In this document: piece after piece, positions 11,663 through 18,308 of the stretch
Numbering within the stretch: position 1 is the stretch's first letter
Layout: each line of letters opens with the position of its first letter
From: a virus
Strand: one strand, 5' to 3'
DNA: 21,700 bases
IMG/VR virus record: IMGVR_UViG_3300035126_000119
Location: 1 to 21,700 of that record
Position numbers and translations under genes: made by a program
Notes under the pieces: model-generated
Told to the model about the DNA's origin: nothing
The model's input: the letters and a program-made list of their open reading frames with translations, nothing else
The model's database searches: none

Positions 11663-11671
11663 CCGGTTGAC
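11658..11671. promoter_or_regulatory. 14-base perfect palindrome over the -35 box (candidate operator)
   Basis: GTCAACCGGTTGAC is its own reverse complement and covers five of the six bases of the -35 box. Such placement is typical for a dimeric repressor site; the binding protein is unknown. Confidence 0.45.
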
Positions 11672-11730
11672 GAAGAGTGTTTTTATGAGTAGACTAGGTT
11701 TGTTGCCGTTGAAGATAAGTTATAACTTAA

Positions 11731-12000
11731 TTAAGGTTTAGGACCTAAAAGACTCTCATCCCAAACTTCTTTGAGTTCTGTTGTGATCTCATCAACGGTT
11801 GTTCCAGTTATTTCTGCTTCAGTAACAATATTGGTTGCATCACGAAGTGCTTGTTTTTGAGTCTTAATTTCTTCAGTATCAGTACCAAATTCAAGTGCTC
11901 TTACAAAATCCACATCCAGTTTTTCTAGAAGTGGTTTTCTCACCGCTCTCATCTTATCTTTTTGGATTTCTTTTGCTTTATCTACGTTAATCTTGATCAT
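11731..12000 (-). CDS. Small tail-fibre-associated protein (89 residues)
   Basis: A helical, charged protein, MIKINVDKAKEIQKDKMRAV then RKPLLEKLDVDFVRALEFGT, KTQKQALRDATNIVTEAE and the end LKEVWDESLLGPKP. This pattern (INVDKAK...RR/RKPLL..LD..F.RALE....QALRD......LK..W...LL) is one I know from short phage proteins encoded just after tail fibre genes, often labelled tail fibre assembly or tail accessory. Actual function is unproven. ATG 12000 overlaps the preceding stop (ATGA). A 14-base palindrome (11716-11729) follows its stop but lacks a T-run. Confidence 0.65.
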   Translation of the reverse strand: MIKINVDKAKEIQKDKMRAVRKPLLEKLDVDFVRALEFGTDTEEIKTQKQALRDATNIVTEAEITGTTVDEITTELKEVWDESLLGPKP

Positions 12001-12260
12001 TTCTTGTACTCCAGTACCCAGTCTTCATAGTCCATACCGTATCCTGTCGGTTCTCCGAGTGCCTCTATATCCAGTTCCCAAGCATTAAAAAATGTATGGT
12101 CGTTTGGTATATACTCTTCATCAACAATCCAGAAAGGTTTTCCTTTTGGAGTTCCTTTTTTAGCACATTCAAACAATCCAATTGTTTCAAGTGCTTCTGG
12201 TGATGGGTATCCTACAGCAACGCCACCTTGATCGTTTTCTAGAATAAAAAGTTGATCCAT
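11997..12260 (-). CDS. Small tail-region protein (87 residues)
   Basis: The protein is acidic and aromatic: MDQLFILENDQGGVAVGYPS, then PFWIVDEEYIPNDHTFFNAW, and GYGMDYEDWVLEYKK at the end. I do not recognise a domain, but such proteins often precede the 'INVDKAKEIQ' type protein in phage tail fibre regions. No Shine-Dalgarno is visible before ATG 12260. An AATAAATA box lies 12 bases upstream. Its stop overlaps the next start, so the two form a pair. Confidence 0.65.
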   Translation of the reverse strand: MDQLFILENDQGGVAVGYPSPEALETIGLFECAKKGTPKGKPFWIVDEEYIPNDHTFFNAWELDIEALGEPTGYGMDYEDWVLEYKK

Positions 12261-12272
12261 AATTTTTATTTT

Positions 12273-12280
12273 TATTTATT
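12273..12280 (-). promoter_or_regulatory. Late promoter box (AATAAATA)
   Basis: Minus strand AATAAATA, 12 bases before ATG 12260. The leader is pure A/T. Confidence 0.5.
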
Positions 12281-12306
12281 AATGACTAATTTGAATATTA
12301 ATGTGC

Positions 12307-13383
12307 TTATCGGAATACTGAAATCATATTAATAGTTCTATCACTAGGACCAATACCATCACCGATTGCATAAACTCTAAAGGAAGACGCTGTTGGTGTA
12401 AAAGATCCTCCGAAAGTACCTTGTATGTAACTATACGTTGAGGTAACATTATCATCACACGTCGTATAATTGGCACAATAATTAGCGTCGGGCATAGAAG
12501 TAGTAAAATTGATCGTATAATTACCACTACTATTTTTAGTTACACTATTGACGTTTCCTGAACTGCGAATGACTCCAGTAGAACCAAAGTTCGCCCAGGC
12601 ACGGCATCCATAAGCCGTTGCTGCTGAACCATATCCAGAGTTAAATAATAAATTTCCATTAGAGTTCAATTGCATTTGAACTCCCAATTCACCATTATCT
12701 GGTTTTGTATAAAATCTTAATAATCCTCCAGTATCAGCAGCATTTGCTACGTTTGTATTTGTATAAGACTCAATAACTGCCTTAATGCCAGAATTACTAG
12801 TTACGCTAGTTCCAGAAACTTTATTTCCAAAAACAATTGCTCCAACTCTTGATGCACTTGGATTTGCATTTGGGCTCACTAACGCAATTACACCATCAGA
12901 TGGGTTTCCTCCACCAGCAGTTCCTGAAAAAGTATAAACTAATTGATTATCGTCCTTACTCCAATTTAAATCACCTGTGGTAATTCCAACTCCAAAAGTT
13001 GCTTCACCTCTTACATCTAAAGGTTTTACAGCACTTATTGTTCCTATACCCAGACGACCACTACTATCAAACCTAGCTGCTTCTACACCACCTTCTGCAA
13101 ATGCAATGGTATCAGCAGAAGGAAAGAATATGCCGGTATTACTGTCTCCTGTTGGACTTATAGATGGAGCAGCAGTGGTTCCAGCAGAAATTACAATGCC
13201 GCTAGAAAACGTAGAAACCCCAGAAGAACTTAAAGTATTATTACCAATCTTAATTGTTCCTGACTGAACATCCAAAGCACTCGTTGGTACTGACGTTCCG
13301 ATACCGACTCTACCAGTGGAATCTTGATAGACTCCGCCAGTACCAGATTGATGTAACCAACGATTGAATCTTATATCAGACAT
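12307..13383 (-). CDS. Tail fibre-like structural protein (358 residues)
   Basis: It opens MSDIRFNRWLHQSGTGGVYQ and carries fibre repeats: GRVGIGTSVPTSALDVQSG (about 25-43) and GRLGIGTISAVKPLDVRGE (about 112-130), the 'GIGT..P...LDV' motif of phage fibre shafts, and SSGVSTFSSG between them. The centre resembles a beta-rich domain (VSPNANPSASRVGAIVFGNK). The C-terminal domain starts at GCRAWANFGSTGVIRSSGNV and contains NYTINFTTSMPDANYCANYT, a domain found at the ends of marine phage fibres and probably receptor-facing. No S74 chaperone is present. A TATAAATA box precedes it; there is no Shine-Dalgarno. Confidence 0.75.
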   Translation of the reverse strand: MSDIRFNRWLHQSGTGGVYQDSTGRVGIGTSVPTSALDVQSGTIKIGNNTLSSSGVSTFSSGIVISAGTTAAPSISPTGDSNTGIFFPSADTIAFAEGGVEAARFDSSGRLGIGTISAVKPLDVRGEATFGVGITTGDLNWSKDDNQLVYTFSGTAGGGNPSDGVIALVSPNANPSASRVGAIVFGNKVSGTSVTSNSGIKAVIESYTNTNVANAADTGGLLRFYTKPDNGELGVQMQLNSNGNLLFNSGYGSAATAYGCRAWANFGSTGVIRSSGNVNSVTKNSSGNYTINFTTSMPDANYCANYTTCDDNVTSTYSYIQGTFGGSFTPTASSFRVYAIGDGIGPSDRTINMISVFR

Positions 13384-13400
13384 TTATATGAGTTTTTAGA

Positions 13401-13408
13401 TATTTATA
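13401..13408 (-). promoter_or_regulatory. Late promoter box (TATAAATA) overlapping upstream stop
   Basis: Perfect TATAAATA, 17 bases before ATG 13383. It overlaps the TAA stop of the 71-residue gene and is followed by TCTAAAAACTC. Confidence 0.65.
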
Positions 13409-13619
13409 GACCCAACAGTTCTTTGAGTTCTTCTATTGAGAGTCCTGCTGCCTCTAACTTTTGTTGAGGTGTTGGAGGTTCGGGTTCTGGATCTGGTGGA
13501 AGGGGAGTGTTGCCTTCTTCTAACCAGAGAAGATATTCTGTTGAGGTCTCGACATTATGCCATTCGTCTGTTCCTATTTTATTTGCAGATGACCTATCTT
13601 GATTTAATTTAAAATTCAT
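13404..13619 (-). CDS. Small tail-fibre-associated protein (71 residues)
   Basis: MNFKLNQDRSSANKIGTDEW, then VETSTEYLLWLEEGNTPLPP, a Pro/Glu linker (PDPEPEPPTP) and a C-terminal helix QQKLEAAGLSIEELKELLGL. The Pro-rich linker plus 'QQKLEAAGL..EELKELLGL' end recurs in small phage proteins coded next to tail fibres. AAGGAGATAAAGTT precedes ATG 13619, a strong Shine-Dalgarno. It follows the 417-residue fibre gene by 12 bases and is surely co-transcribed with it. Function unknown; an accessory or assembly role is inferred. Confidence 0.65.
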   Translation of the reverse strand: MNFKLNQDRSSANKIGTDEWHNVETSTEYLLWLEEGNTPLPPDPEPEPPTPQQKLEAAGLSIEELKELLGL

Positions 13620-13631
13620 AACTTTATCTCC

Positions 13632-14885
13632 TTATAATTCGGCAGAAGCTCTAATGCGAACGTAAGTATGACCACACACTTCACCAGTAGAAAAGTTTCC
13701 AGATGTTCTAGAAGCTGCAGATGAAACGGCACCCACTGTTGGAGCTTGATTATTACCATAAGTTACAGCAGTACTGCCCCCATTATAATATATAAATCCA
13801 GAAGCTTGATATGCTGTATCATAAGTAACTACGGATGGACCAGTTCTCATTAATGGAGAAAGAGGTATGCTAAAATAACCATTAGTTGAACCAGGATACA
13901 TATTAACTGTTCCCCCATTATATTCTTTTATTTGATAGTATCTTTCACATAATGCTAACTCTTGTCCGAAACTTCTTCTCTCAAACGGGGTCGCAACTGT
14001 ACCGGATTCTAATTGAACTCCTGTGATAAAAAAGGTAGCATTAAGAGTTGAAATCCACTGAGTTTGTGATGATGTTGCTAATTCTACACTTCCTGTCCAT
14101 GTGTTATTTGTCGCCTGATAGTCTGTACCAGCACCTAGTGTCCACGCCATATTCATACCACCAGAGTTGGTCTTTTCCCAAGTTCCAGTAGTATCTCCAC
14201 TAATAGTAATGGTTTTATACTCCCAAGTATCGGGAGAGTTAATTGAATAATTTATTGGAATAGCACGACTGTCGGCATAGTTTGTAAGTGCGACACAATA
14301 TGTCCCCGATATACTAGATTTTACCCAGAAAGATAAAGTTGCTGTTTTAGCATTGGTAGTTCCATAGTGTAAATCGGCAACGTTATATCCCTCAAATCTA
14401 TGACTAATAGAAGCGTAATCACCAGCAGCAATAGTGGCATCGGCGGTGGTGACTTGTGCTCTTAAAGCATTTGAAAAACCTTGACCAGTTGGTACGTCAG
14501 ATGTTTGAATACCAGAAATAACACACGTTGAGTTTTTTTGAATGTTAAATCTATCTACTGGAAATTGTCTATTACCAAATCCATCACCAGTAACTGAAAC
14601 ACTCGCTCCATTATTTCTCTGGTCCACTCTCATATCACCATTGATTATTTTATTCCGGAAACCGGAAAGAGGACCGTCATTCACAGAACCAATATAAGCC
14701 GTTGTAATACCAGCAGTTGTTACACCAGTGATTGATGTAGCACTTATAGTAGTGGCACTAACTGTTGTAAAAGTAGAAATCCCAGAGACACTCGCAGCAT
14801 AAGTAATAGTTCCGCCAGCAGTCCCAATAGCGACGTTAGTTCCACTCGCTGGAACGATAGCATTAACTCGAAGACTGCTAGCCAT
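13632..14885 (-). CDS. Tail fibre protein with carbohydrate-binding-like domain (417 residues)
   Basis: The start MASSLRVNAIVPASGTNVAI shares the 'S.L.VN.I' opening of the neighbouring fibre genes. A Ser/Thr/Ile repeat shaft (GISTFTTVSATTISATSITG) runs to about 75. From FRNKIINGDMRVDQRNNGAS (about 76-95) a jelly-roll-like domain begins, with FPVDRFNIQK, ATLSFWVKSSISGTYCVAL, WEYKTITISGDTTGTWEKT and FFITGVQLESGTVATPFERR. This module is known from many phage tail fibres and resembles carbohydrate-binding modules, so sugar binding is likely. The last 130 residues form a further beta domain. AAGGAG lies 8 nt before ATG 14885. Confidence 0.8.
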   Translation of the reverse strand: MASSLRVNAIVPASGTNVAIGTAGGTITYAASVSGISTFTTVSATTISATSITGVTTAGITTAYIGSVNDGPLSGFRNKIINGDMRVDQRNNGASVSVTGDGFGNRQFPVDRFNIQKNSTCVISGIQTSDVPTGQGFSNALRAQVTTADATIAAGDYASISHRFEGYNVADLHYGTTNAKTATLSFWVKSSISGTYCVALTNYADSRAIPINYSINSPDTWEYKTITISGDTTGTWEKTNSGGMNMAWTLGAGTDYQATNNTWTGSVELATSSQTQWISTLNATFFITGVQLESGTVATPFERRSFGQELALCERYYQIKEYNGGTVNMYPGSTNGYFSIPLSPLMRTGPSVVTYDTAYQASGFIYYNGGSTAVTYGNNQAPTVGAVSSAASRTSGNFSTGEVCGHTYVRIRASAEL

Positions 14886-14905
14886 TTATAAACTCCTTTG
14901 TATTA

Positions 14906-15187
14906 TCAACCGGCGAGTGCTGCTGATGCCGCTGCTGCTTCTTCGTTTCTTTGTGCTGCTGTTTTGACTAAACCTTCCTCATAAGCCGCTAGAACCATAT
15001 CAGGTTTGTTAGTAGCAGTGATTGCTTCGTTGTTGTCTAACTTATGCTTGACGTAGAGGTCGCAGATTTCGTCAATCGCAATGCGAGCACGGTTGTGTGC
15101 TGCGTTATCAATCCAATCTTGTGGGTCGGCAGCGACATATTGAAGTGCTAGGTCTTCTGCTTCGGTTAAAGTAATTGTGTAGTCCAT
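14906..15187 (-). CDS. Small helical tail-region protein (93 residues)
   Basis: MDYTITLTEAEDLALQYVAA, then DPQDWIDNAAHNRARIAIDE, ICDLYVKHKLDNNEAI and an Ala-rich end (EEAAAASAALAG). The 'WI.NA.HNRAR.A.DEI' stretch (25-42) is a pattern I recall from small phage proteins linked to tail fibre genes. It is predicted all-helical, with no membrane segment. An AATAAATA box (15212-15219) lies upstream; the near Shine-Dalgarno is weak (TAGGT). It is followed 20 bases later by the 417-residue fibre gene. Function unknown. Confidence 0.65.
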   Translation of the reverse strand: MDYTITLTEAEDLALQYVAADPQDWIDNAAHNRARIAIDEICDLYVKHKLDNNEAITATNKPDMVLAAYEEGLVKTAAQRNEEAAAASAALAG

Positions 15188-15211
15188 ACCTATATGTAAA
15201 TTGTTTTGAAG

Positions 15212-15219
15212 TATTTATT
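15212..15219 (-). promoter_or_regulatory. Late promoter box (AATAAATA) overlapping upstream stop
   Basis: AATAAATA, 24 bases before ATG 15187, overlapping the TAA stop of the gene ending at 15218. Confidence 0.5.
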
Positions 15220-15511
15220 AAGGTTTAGGATATTTATTTTTTACTTCATCAATCATTTCTTTCCAACCATCATAACCTTGATGATATAATGTATCTAGTT
15301 GGTCCTGAATAGAAGGATAGTCAGAGGCACGGTCTCTTTGATATTCTTTTGCTGCATATTCTGCCTGGAGTCTTTCTATTTCTTGAGCAATTTCGTCTTC
15401 TGATGGTTTTGTTTCTTCTGGACCATACCACACAAGACCTTTATAAGTATCTCCGTTTAAATCCCATCTTGCTCCTGGTCTTAAAGAAAAGAGTGCTTGA
15501 ACGATTCCCAT
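15218..15511 (-). CDS. Tail accessory/fibre assembly-like protein (97 residues, XkdW-like), paralogue of 17985-18308
   Basis: MGIVQALFSLRPGARWDLNG, then an Asp/Glu linker, IAQEIERLQAEYAAKEYQRD and RASDYPSIQDQLDTLYHQGY, ending EVKNKYPKP. The 'YQR.RA..YPS..DQLD.LYH.G.....I..VK.KYPKP' pattern is well known from short phage proteins coded after tail fibre genes (XkdW-like or tail-fibre-assembly-like). Its start shares bases with the stop of the 241-residue fibre gene (TAATG), so it is translated with its fibre. The protein at 17985-18308 has the same build and the same relation to a related fibre. Chaperone action is inferred. Confidence 0.7.
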   Translation of the reverse strand: MGIVQALFSLRPGARWDLNGDTYKGLVWYGPEETKPSEDEIAQEIERLQAEYAAKEYQRDRASDYPSIQDQLDTLYHQGYDGWKEMIDEVKNKYPKP

Positions 15512-16236
15512 TATGCCGACACCTCCATTAAAACTACTGTTGAAACTCCACGAAAATTATATCCAGAATTTGCATCACTATCAGTATATGATCTATTTAA
15601 TCCAAATCCTTGAGATGATACAACTTCTGCCCTAACTTGAAGTTGATAAGTCACTGCACTTGTTGTGGCAGGACTGTCCAGATAGGTAAAGGCAATAGAA
15701 CCTGTATGGTTTGCGTCTCTACCTTGATTCGAATCGCCAAATTGTGATTGTGGTCTACTTCCAGCAGCATCACCTACATTTGCTACTACTCCATTTCTAG
15801 TAACTCTAAACGTATTGTTATTAATGCCACAAACTTTACCAAGATTTACACTAACTAATATTCTATTTGAAGAACTAGTCGGAGTAATTGTTGCACTCAT
15901 ACCAGTTACATCATAAAAAGTTTCTGCTGTCGAACTATAAAAAGTATCAGTCTTTATGGTCTGAACAACTTGAAGAATACTTCCAGTACTATTCAGAATA
16001 GGTTTTCCAGCAGTTGTTTGAATTGCTCCTGTTTGTAATGTAGTTACAGTAGAAACACCACTAGAATTTAGATTACCAGTAACGTTGCCGATAAATCTAG
16101 ATGCGGTAATAATTCCAGAAGAATTAACTGTTCCTGTTACATTACCAATTAAGTTACCTTGAATATTACTGCCAAATGTAATGGTAGAAACTCCAACATC
16201 TGCTTCTATATTATTAACTATAATTTTACTAGTCAT
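15511..16236 (-). CDS. Tail fibre-like protein (241 residues), related to the 362-residue fibre
   Basis: From ATG 16236 (ATGA overlap with the upstream stop) the protein is MTSKIIVNNIEADVGVSTIT, then a shaft with imperfect repeats (SSGIITASRFIGNVTGNLN, SSGVSTVTTLQTGAI), and a globular C-terminal part beginning at NSTGSILQVVQTIKTDTF. The C-terminal part, with MSATITPTSSSNRILVSVNL, FTYLDSPATTSAVTYQLQVR and a final VVLMEVSA, aligns clearly with the end of the 362-residue fibre (FTWLDSPATTSLISYEL... TLMEVAA). A TTG four codons upstream is possible but the ATGA start is better. It is probably a virion fibre or adhesin. Confidence 0.75.
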   Translation of the reverse strand: MTSKIIVNNIEADVGVSTITFGSNIQGNLIGNVTGTVNSSGIITASRFIGNVTGNLNSSGVSTVTTLQTGAIQTTAGKPILNSTGSILQVVQTIKTDTFYSSTAETFYDVTGMSATITPTSSSNRILVSVNLGKVCGINNNTFRVTRNGVVANVGDAAGSRPQSQFGDSNQGRDANHTGSIAFTYLDSPATTSAVTYQLQVRAEVVSSQGFGLNRSYTDSDANSGYNFRGVSTVVLMEVSA

Positions 16237-16475
16237 ACGATTGTCCAAACTCCTTGTACTGTAATGGTGTAACCAGCACCGACTGTCACTGTTCCGGCAG
16301 TGACTCCGTTAGTTCCCAATGGTATCGTCACGTTCTCATCAATAGTATTTTTATTTGTTTTGATGACTCCATAACTATCAACCCATTGTGAAGCACCATT
16401 GACGCTGATTGGATCTTTAAAATCAACTGTGCTACCAGTTTGAGAGCGAATGTTTTGAACGTAGATGCGAGTCAT
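16233..16475 (-). CDS. Single-domain fibre-tip-like protein (80 residues), tandem paralogue
   Basis: From ATG 16475 it reads MTRIYVQNIRSQTGSTVDFK, then ISVNGASQWVDSYGVIKTNK, and ENVTIPLGTNGVTAGTVTVG to the end TVQGVWTIV. It matches the next gene upstream (79 residues) along its full length. The C-terminal half is a small beta unit ('NVTIP.GTNG...G..TV..GY..TV.G.W.IV') also found at the C-terminus of the 256-residue protein. Both ends overlap neighbours by ATGA, so the three genes 16711-15511 are translated as a chain. It is probably a short fibre or decoration protein; function unproven. Confidence 0.7.
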   Translation of the reverse strand: MTRIYVQNIRSQTGSTVDFKDPISVNGASQWVDSYGVIKTNKNTIDENVTIPLGTNGVTAGTVTVGAGYTITVQGVWTIV

Positions 16476-16711
16476 ACAATTACCCACTCTCCGTTTACTG
16501 TAACTTCATATCCAGGTTGAACTGTAATTGGTCCAGAAGAAAGACCATTGGTTCCTGCTGGAATTGTCACGTTTTCGGCAATGGTATCACGATTGGTTTT
16601 AATAACTCCATAAGTATCCACCCATTGCTTATCACCATTTGCGGTGATGGTTTCTTTGAACTCCGTTGTTGCGGAAGTTGAATCAATAATATTGGCTTTG
16701 AGTGTGCTCAT
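16472..16711 (-). CDS. Single-domain fibre-tip-like protein (79 residues), tandem paralogue
   Basis: MSTLKANIIDSTSATTEFKE, then TITANGDKQWVDTYGVIKTN, ENVTIPAGTNGLSSGPITVQ and PGYEVTVNGEWVIV. The 'MSTLKANII' opening is like that of the long fibre proteins here (MSTLRVSNI, MSILNVNTI), so it looks like a minimal fibre: an N-terminal attachment strand plus one C-terminal beta unit. It is the first gene after a TCTAAATA box and has no clear Shine-Dalgarno before ATG 16711. It is a duplicate of the following gene. Confidence 0.7.
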   Translation of the reverse strand: MSTLKANIIDSTSATTEFKETITANGDKQWVDTYGVIKTNRDTIAENVTIPAGTNGLSSGPITVQPGYEVTVNGEWVIV

Positions 16712-16725
16712 TGCGGGTTTTTAAC

Positions 16726-16733
16726 TATTTAGA
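16726..16733 (-). promoter_or_regulatory. Late promoter box (TCTAAATA) overlapping upstream stop
   Basis: TCTAAATA then GTTAAAAACCC, 14 bases before ATG 16711. The TAA within it is the stop of the 411-residue fibre gene. Confidence 0.5.
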
Positions 16734-17964
16734 GTTTATAGCGAATAATAACTATTCCAGGACCACCAGTTGCAGTGCTTCCTGGTCCACCTTGATAGTC
16801 TGCACCGCCTCCACCTCCACCATATCCGATAGCAGCAGTTCCATTTCCATTACCAACCCTTGCTCCAAAACCACCAATATTACCTAAACCACCTTGTGGA
16901 GTTGCCTGACCTGTTCCGGTGTCAATATTAGTGCCTCCACCTCCACCACCACCAAAATATCCAGCATCACCCATCGCATTTCCAAATGGTGCCGGAATCG
17001 CAGGAGAAAGAGCAAGTCTGTTGAAGTTTGGAAATGCTGCTCCCATACCACCATTACCACCATTACCTGGCTCTCCTGGAACATCAGAAGCTCGACCTAC
17101 TTCGCCGGCTCCGCCGCCGCCTCCACCGCCATTATAAGTAACTCCCGGAATGCAACCACCACCATCGTGTCCATAATTTGCGATGGTAAATGGTAATGCT
17201 GGGTGTGATGGTTGAGTTCCAGAAGAATTACCAAAATTACCTGCGTTACCATCAGCTCCGTCTCCACCACCAGAACCTCCTGGTCTACCAGGAACGGTGC
17301 GACCACCACCTCCACCTCCACCATATCCAGTCATTGTCCACGGACCACCTGGATTGGCAAAAGAACTATTTCCACCATCACCACCAGAAGAAGGTTGAGC
17401 ACCAGAAGCCGCTCCCCCGGATCCAATAGTTGCTACATAAGTTCCTGGACTTAAAGGAACTTCCGCACTATAAATGATGCCACCGGCACCTCCACCGCCA
17501 GTTCCACCTCCTCCACCAGCACCAACAACTAATACTTCTGCGGTAATTGAACCAGAAGAGACTACAAATGGGTTTGTAGATGTATAAACGTGATATCTAA
17601 ATCCATTACCAGGATTTAAAGTTGTTCCACCTGTTGCTGTAAACGAAGATTGAGCGGCAACAGTTGATGTTAAGGTTAACCATTGAGTTCCATTATAAAC
17701 TTGTAATGCTCCAACAGTAGAATTGAAAATTAATGCTCCTGTTGCGGTAGATGCTGATGAAACTCTTGTAGATGTTGATGAAGTTACAATGCCTGTATTT
17801 GTAGAACTTACAACAGCAGTTCCAATAGTAATAGAACCAGAACTTCCTAAATTTATAGAACCAGAAGTAATTGAAGTAACTCCTATTGTTAACGAATCAG
17901 CACTTACCGTAACCGTCTGACCGCTTCCAACTGGTTTTATTGTATTGACATTCAGAATACTCAT
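16729..17964 (-). CDS. Tail fibre/adhesin with glycine-rich domain (411 residues)
   Basis: The N-terminal 110 residues are a Ser/Thr/Val repeat shaft (MSILNVNTIKPVGSGQTVTV, then GSINLGSSGSITIGTAVVSS) followed by ALQVYNGTQWLTLTSTV. From about 113 (FTATGGTTLNPGNGFRYHVY) starts a glycine-rich module: AEVLVVGAGGGGGTGGGGAG, SPGTYVATIGSGGAASGA, and many poly-Gly turns separated by variable loops, ending in GPGIVIIRYKL. Such domains form polyglycine-helix sandwiches in T-even gp38-type adhesins and set host range through their loops. The relation to that fold is an inference from composition. The partial gene at the right edge has the same module. Confidence 0.75.
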   Translation of the reverse strand: MSILNVNTIKPVGSGQTVTVSADSLTIGVTSITSGSINLGSSGSITIGTAVVSSTNTGIVTSSTSTRVSSASTATGALIFNSTVGALQVYNGTQWLTLTSTVAAQSSFTATGGTTLNPGNGFRYHVYTSTNPFVVSSGSITAEVLVVGAGGGGGTGGGGAGGIIYSAEVPLSPGTYVATIGSGGAASGAQPSSGGDGGNSSFANPGGPWTMTGYGGGGGGGRTVPGRPGGSGGGDGADGNAGNFGNSSGTQPSHPALPFTIANYGHDGGGCIPGVTYNGGGGGGGAGEVGRASDVPGEPGNGGNGGMGAAFPNFNRLALSPAIPAPFGNAMGDAGYFGGGGGGGTNIDTGTGQATPQGGLGNIGGFGARVGNGNGTAAIGYGGGGGGADYQGGPGSTATGGPGIVIIRYKL

Positions 17965-17978
17965 TGGAGTTTTTTAGG

Positions 17979-17986
17979 TATTTATT
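17979..17986 (-). promoter_or_regulatory. Late promoter box (AATAAATA) overlapping upstream stop
   Basis: AATAAATA then CCTAAAAAACTCC, 14 bases before ATG 17964, overlapping the TAA stop of the gene ending at 17985. No Shine-Dalgarno is in the leader. Confidence 0.6.
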
Positions 17987-18308
17987 ATTCTGGTTTAGGA
18001 TACTTTAATTTAATTGCTTCACATTTTGCATAATACTCATCAAGTTTGGTAGTATCGTCTTTTGAAGACCAATACAAAGCATCAGCAAGTTCTTTCAAGT
18101 CTGGATATTCTGGTGCTCTTAATCTTTGATATTCTTGCTGACTATATTCTGTTTGAAGTCTTGCTATTTCTGCTTCTACTTCCTCTTCTGTTGGTTGTTG
18201 ATATACTTCGTCCCACCAGTCAATAGTGTTATAATCATCGTCTCTTATTGAAAATTCAGCACCAGGTAGTAAAGAACCAATTGCCTGATGAATAGTTATT
18301 TTTTTCAT
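17985..18308 (-). CDS. Tail accessory/fibre assembly-like protein (107 residues, XkdW-like), paralogue of 15218-15511
   Basis: From ATG 18308, sharing a base with the fibre stop (TAATG): MKKITIHQAIGSLLPGAEFS, then IRDDDYNTIDWWDEVYQQPT, VEAEIARLQTEYSQQEYQRL and RAPEYPDLKELADALYWSSK, ending AIKLKYPKPE. It parallels the 97-residue protein at 15218 from end to end: a first strand 'SL.PGA.....D.Y..', a Pro/Glu linker, an 'EI.RLQ.EY...EYQR.RA..YP' helix and a 'KYPKP' end. Pairing with the preceding fibre suggests a dedicated assembly partner; this is inferred. Longer non-ATG starts exist upstream but would overlap the fibre gene. Confidence 0.7.
   Translation of the reverse strand: MKKITIHQAIGSLLPGAEFSIRDDDYNTIDWWDEVYQQPTEEEVEAEIARLQTEYSQQEYQRLRAPEYPDLKELADALYWSSKDDTTKLDEYYAKCEAIKLKYPKPE

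Noticed and set aside
11714-11730. Palindrome TAAGTTATAACTTA as a terminator after the 89-residue gene
   Set aside because: The stem is pure A/T with no following T-run, so termination is unlikely.
12307-13383. Peptidase S74 intramolecular chaperone at the end of the fibre
   Set aside because: GIGT..P..LDV repeats often precede S74 domains, but no S74-like Ser/Lys region is seen. The C-terminus is a different beta domain.
16894-17454. Several plus-strand frames rich in Pro, Ser, His and Thr opposite the glycine-rich fibre gene
   Set aside because: They are the complement of Gly codons (GGN read as NCC), have no Shine-Dalgarno or promoter, and lie wholly inside the minus-strand gene.
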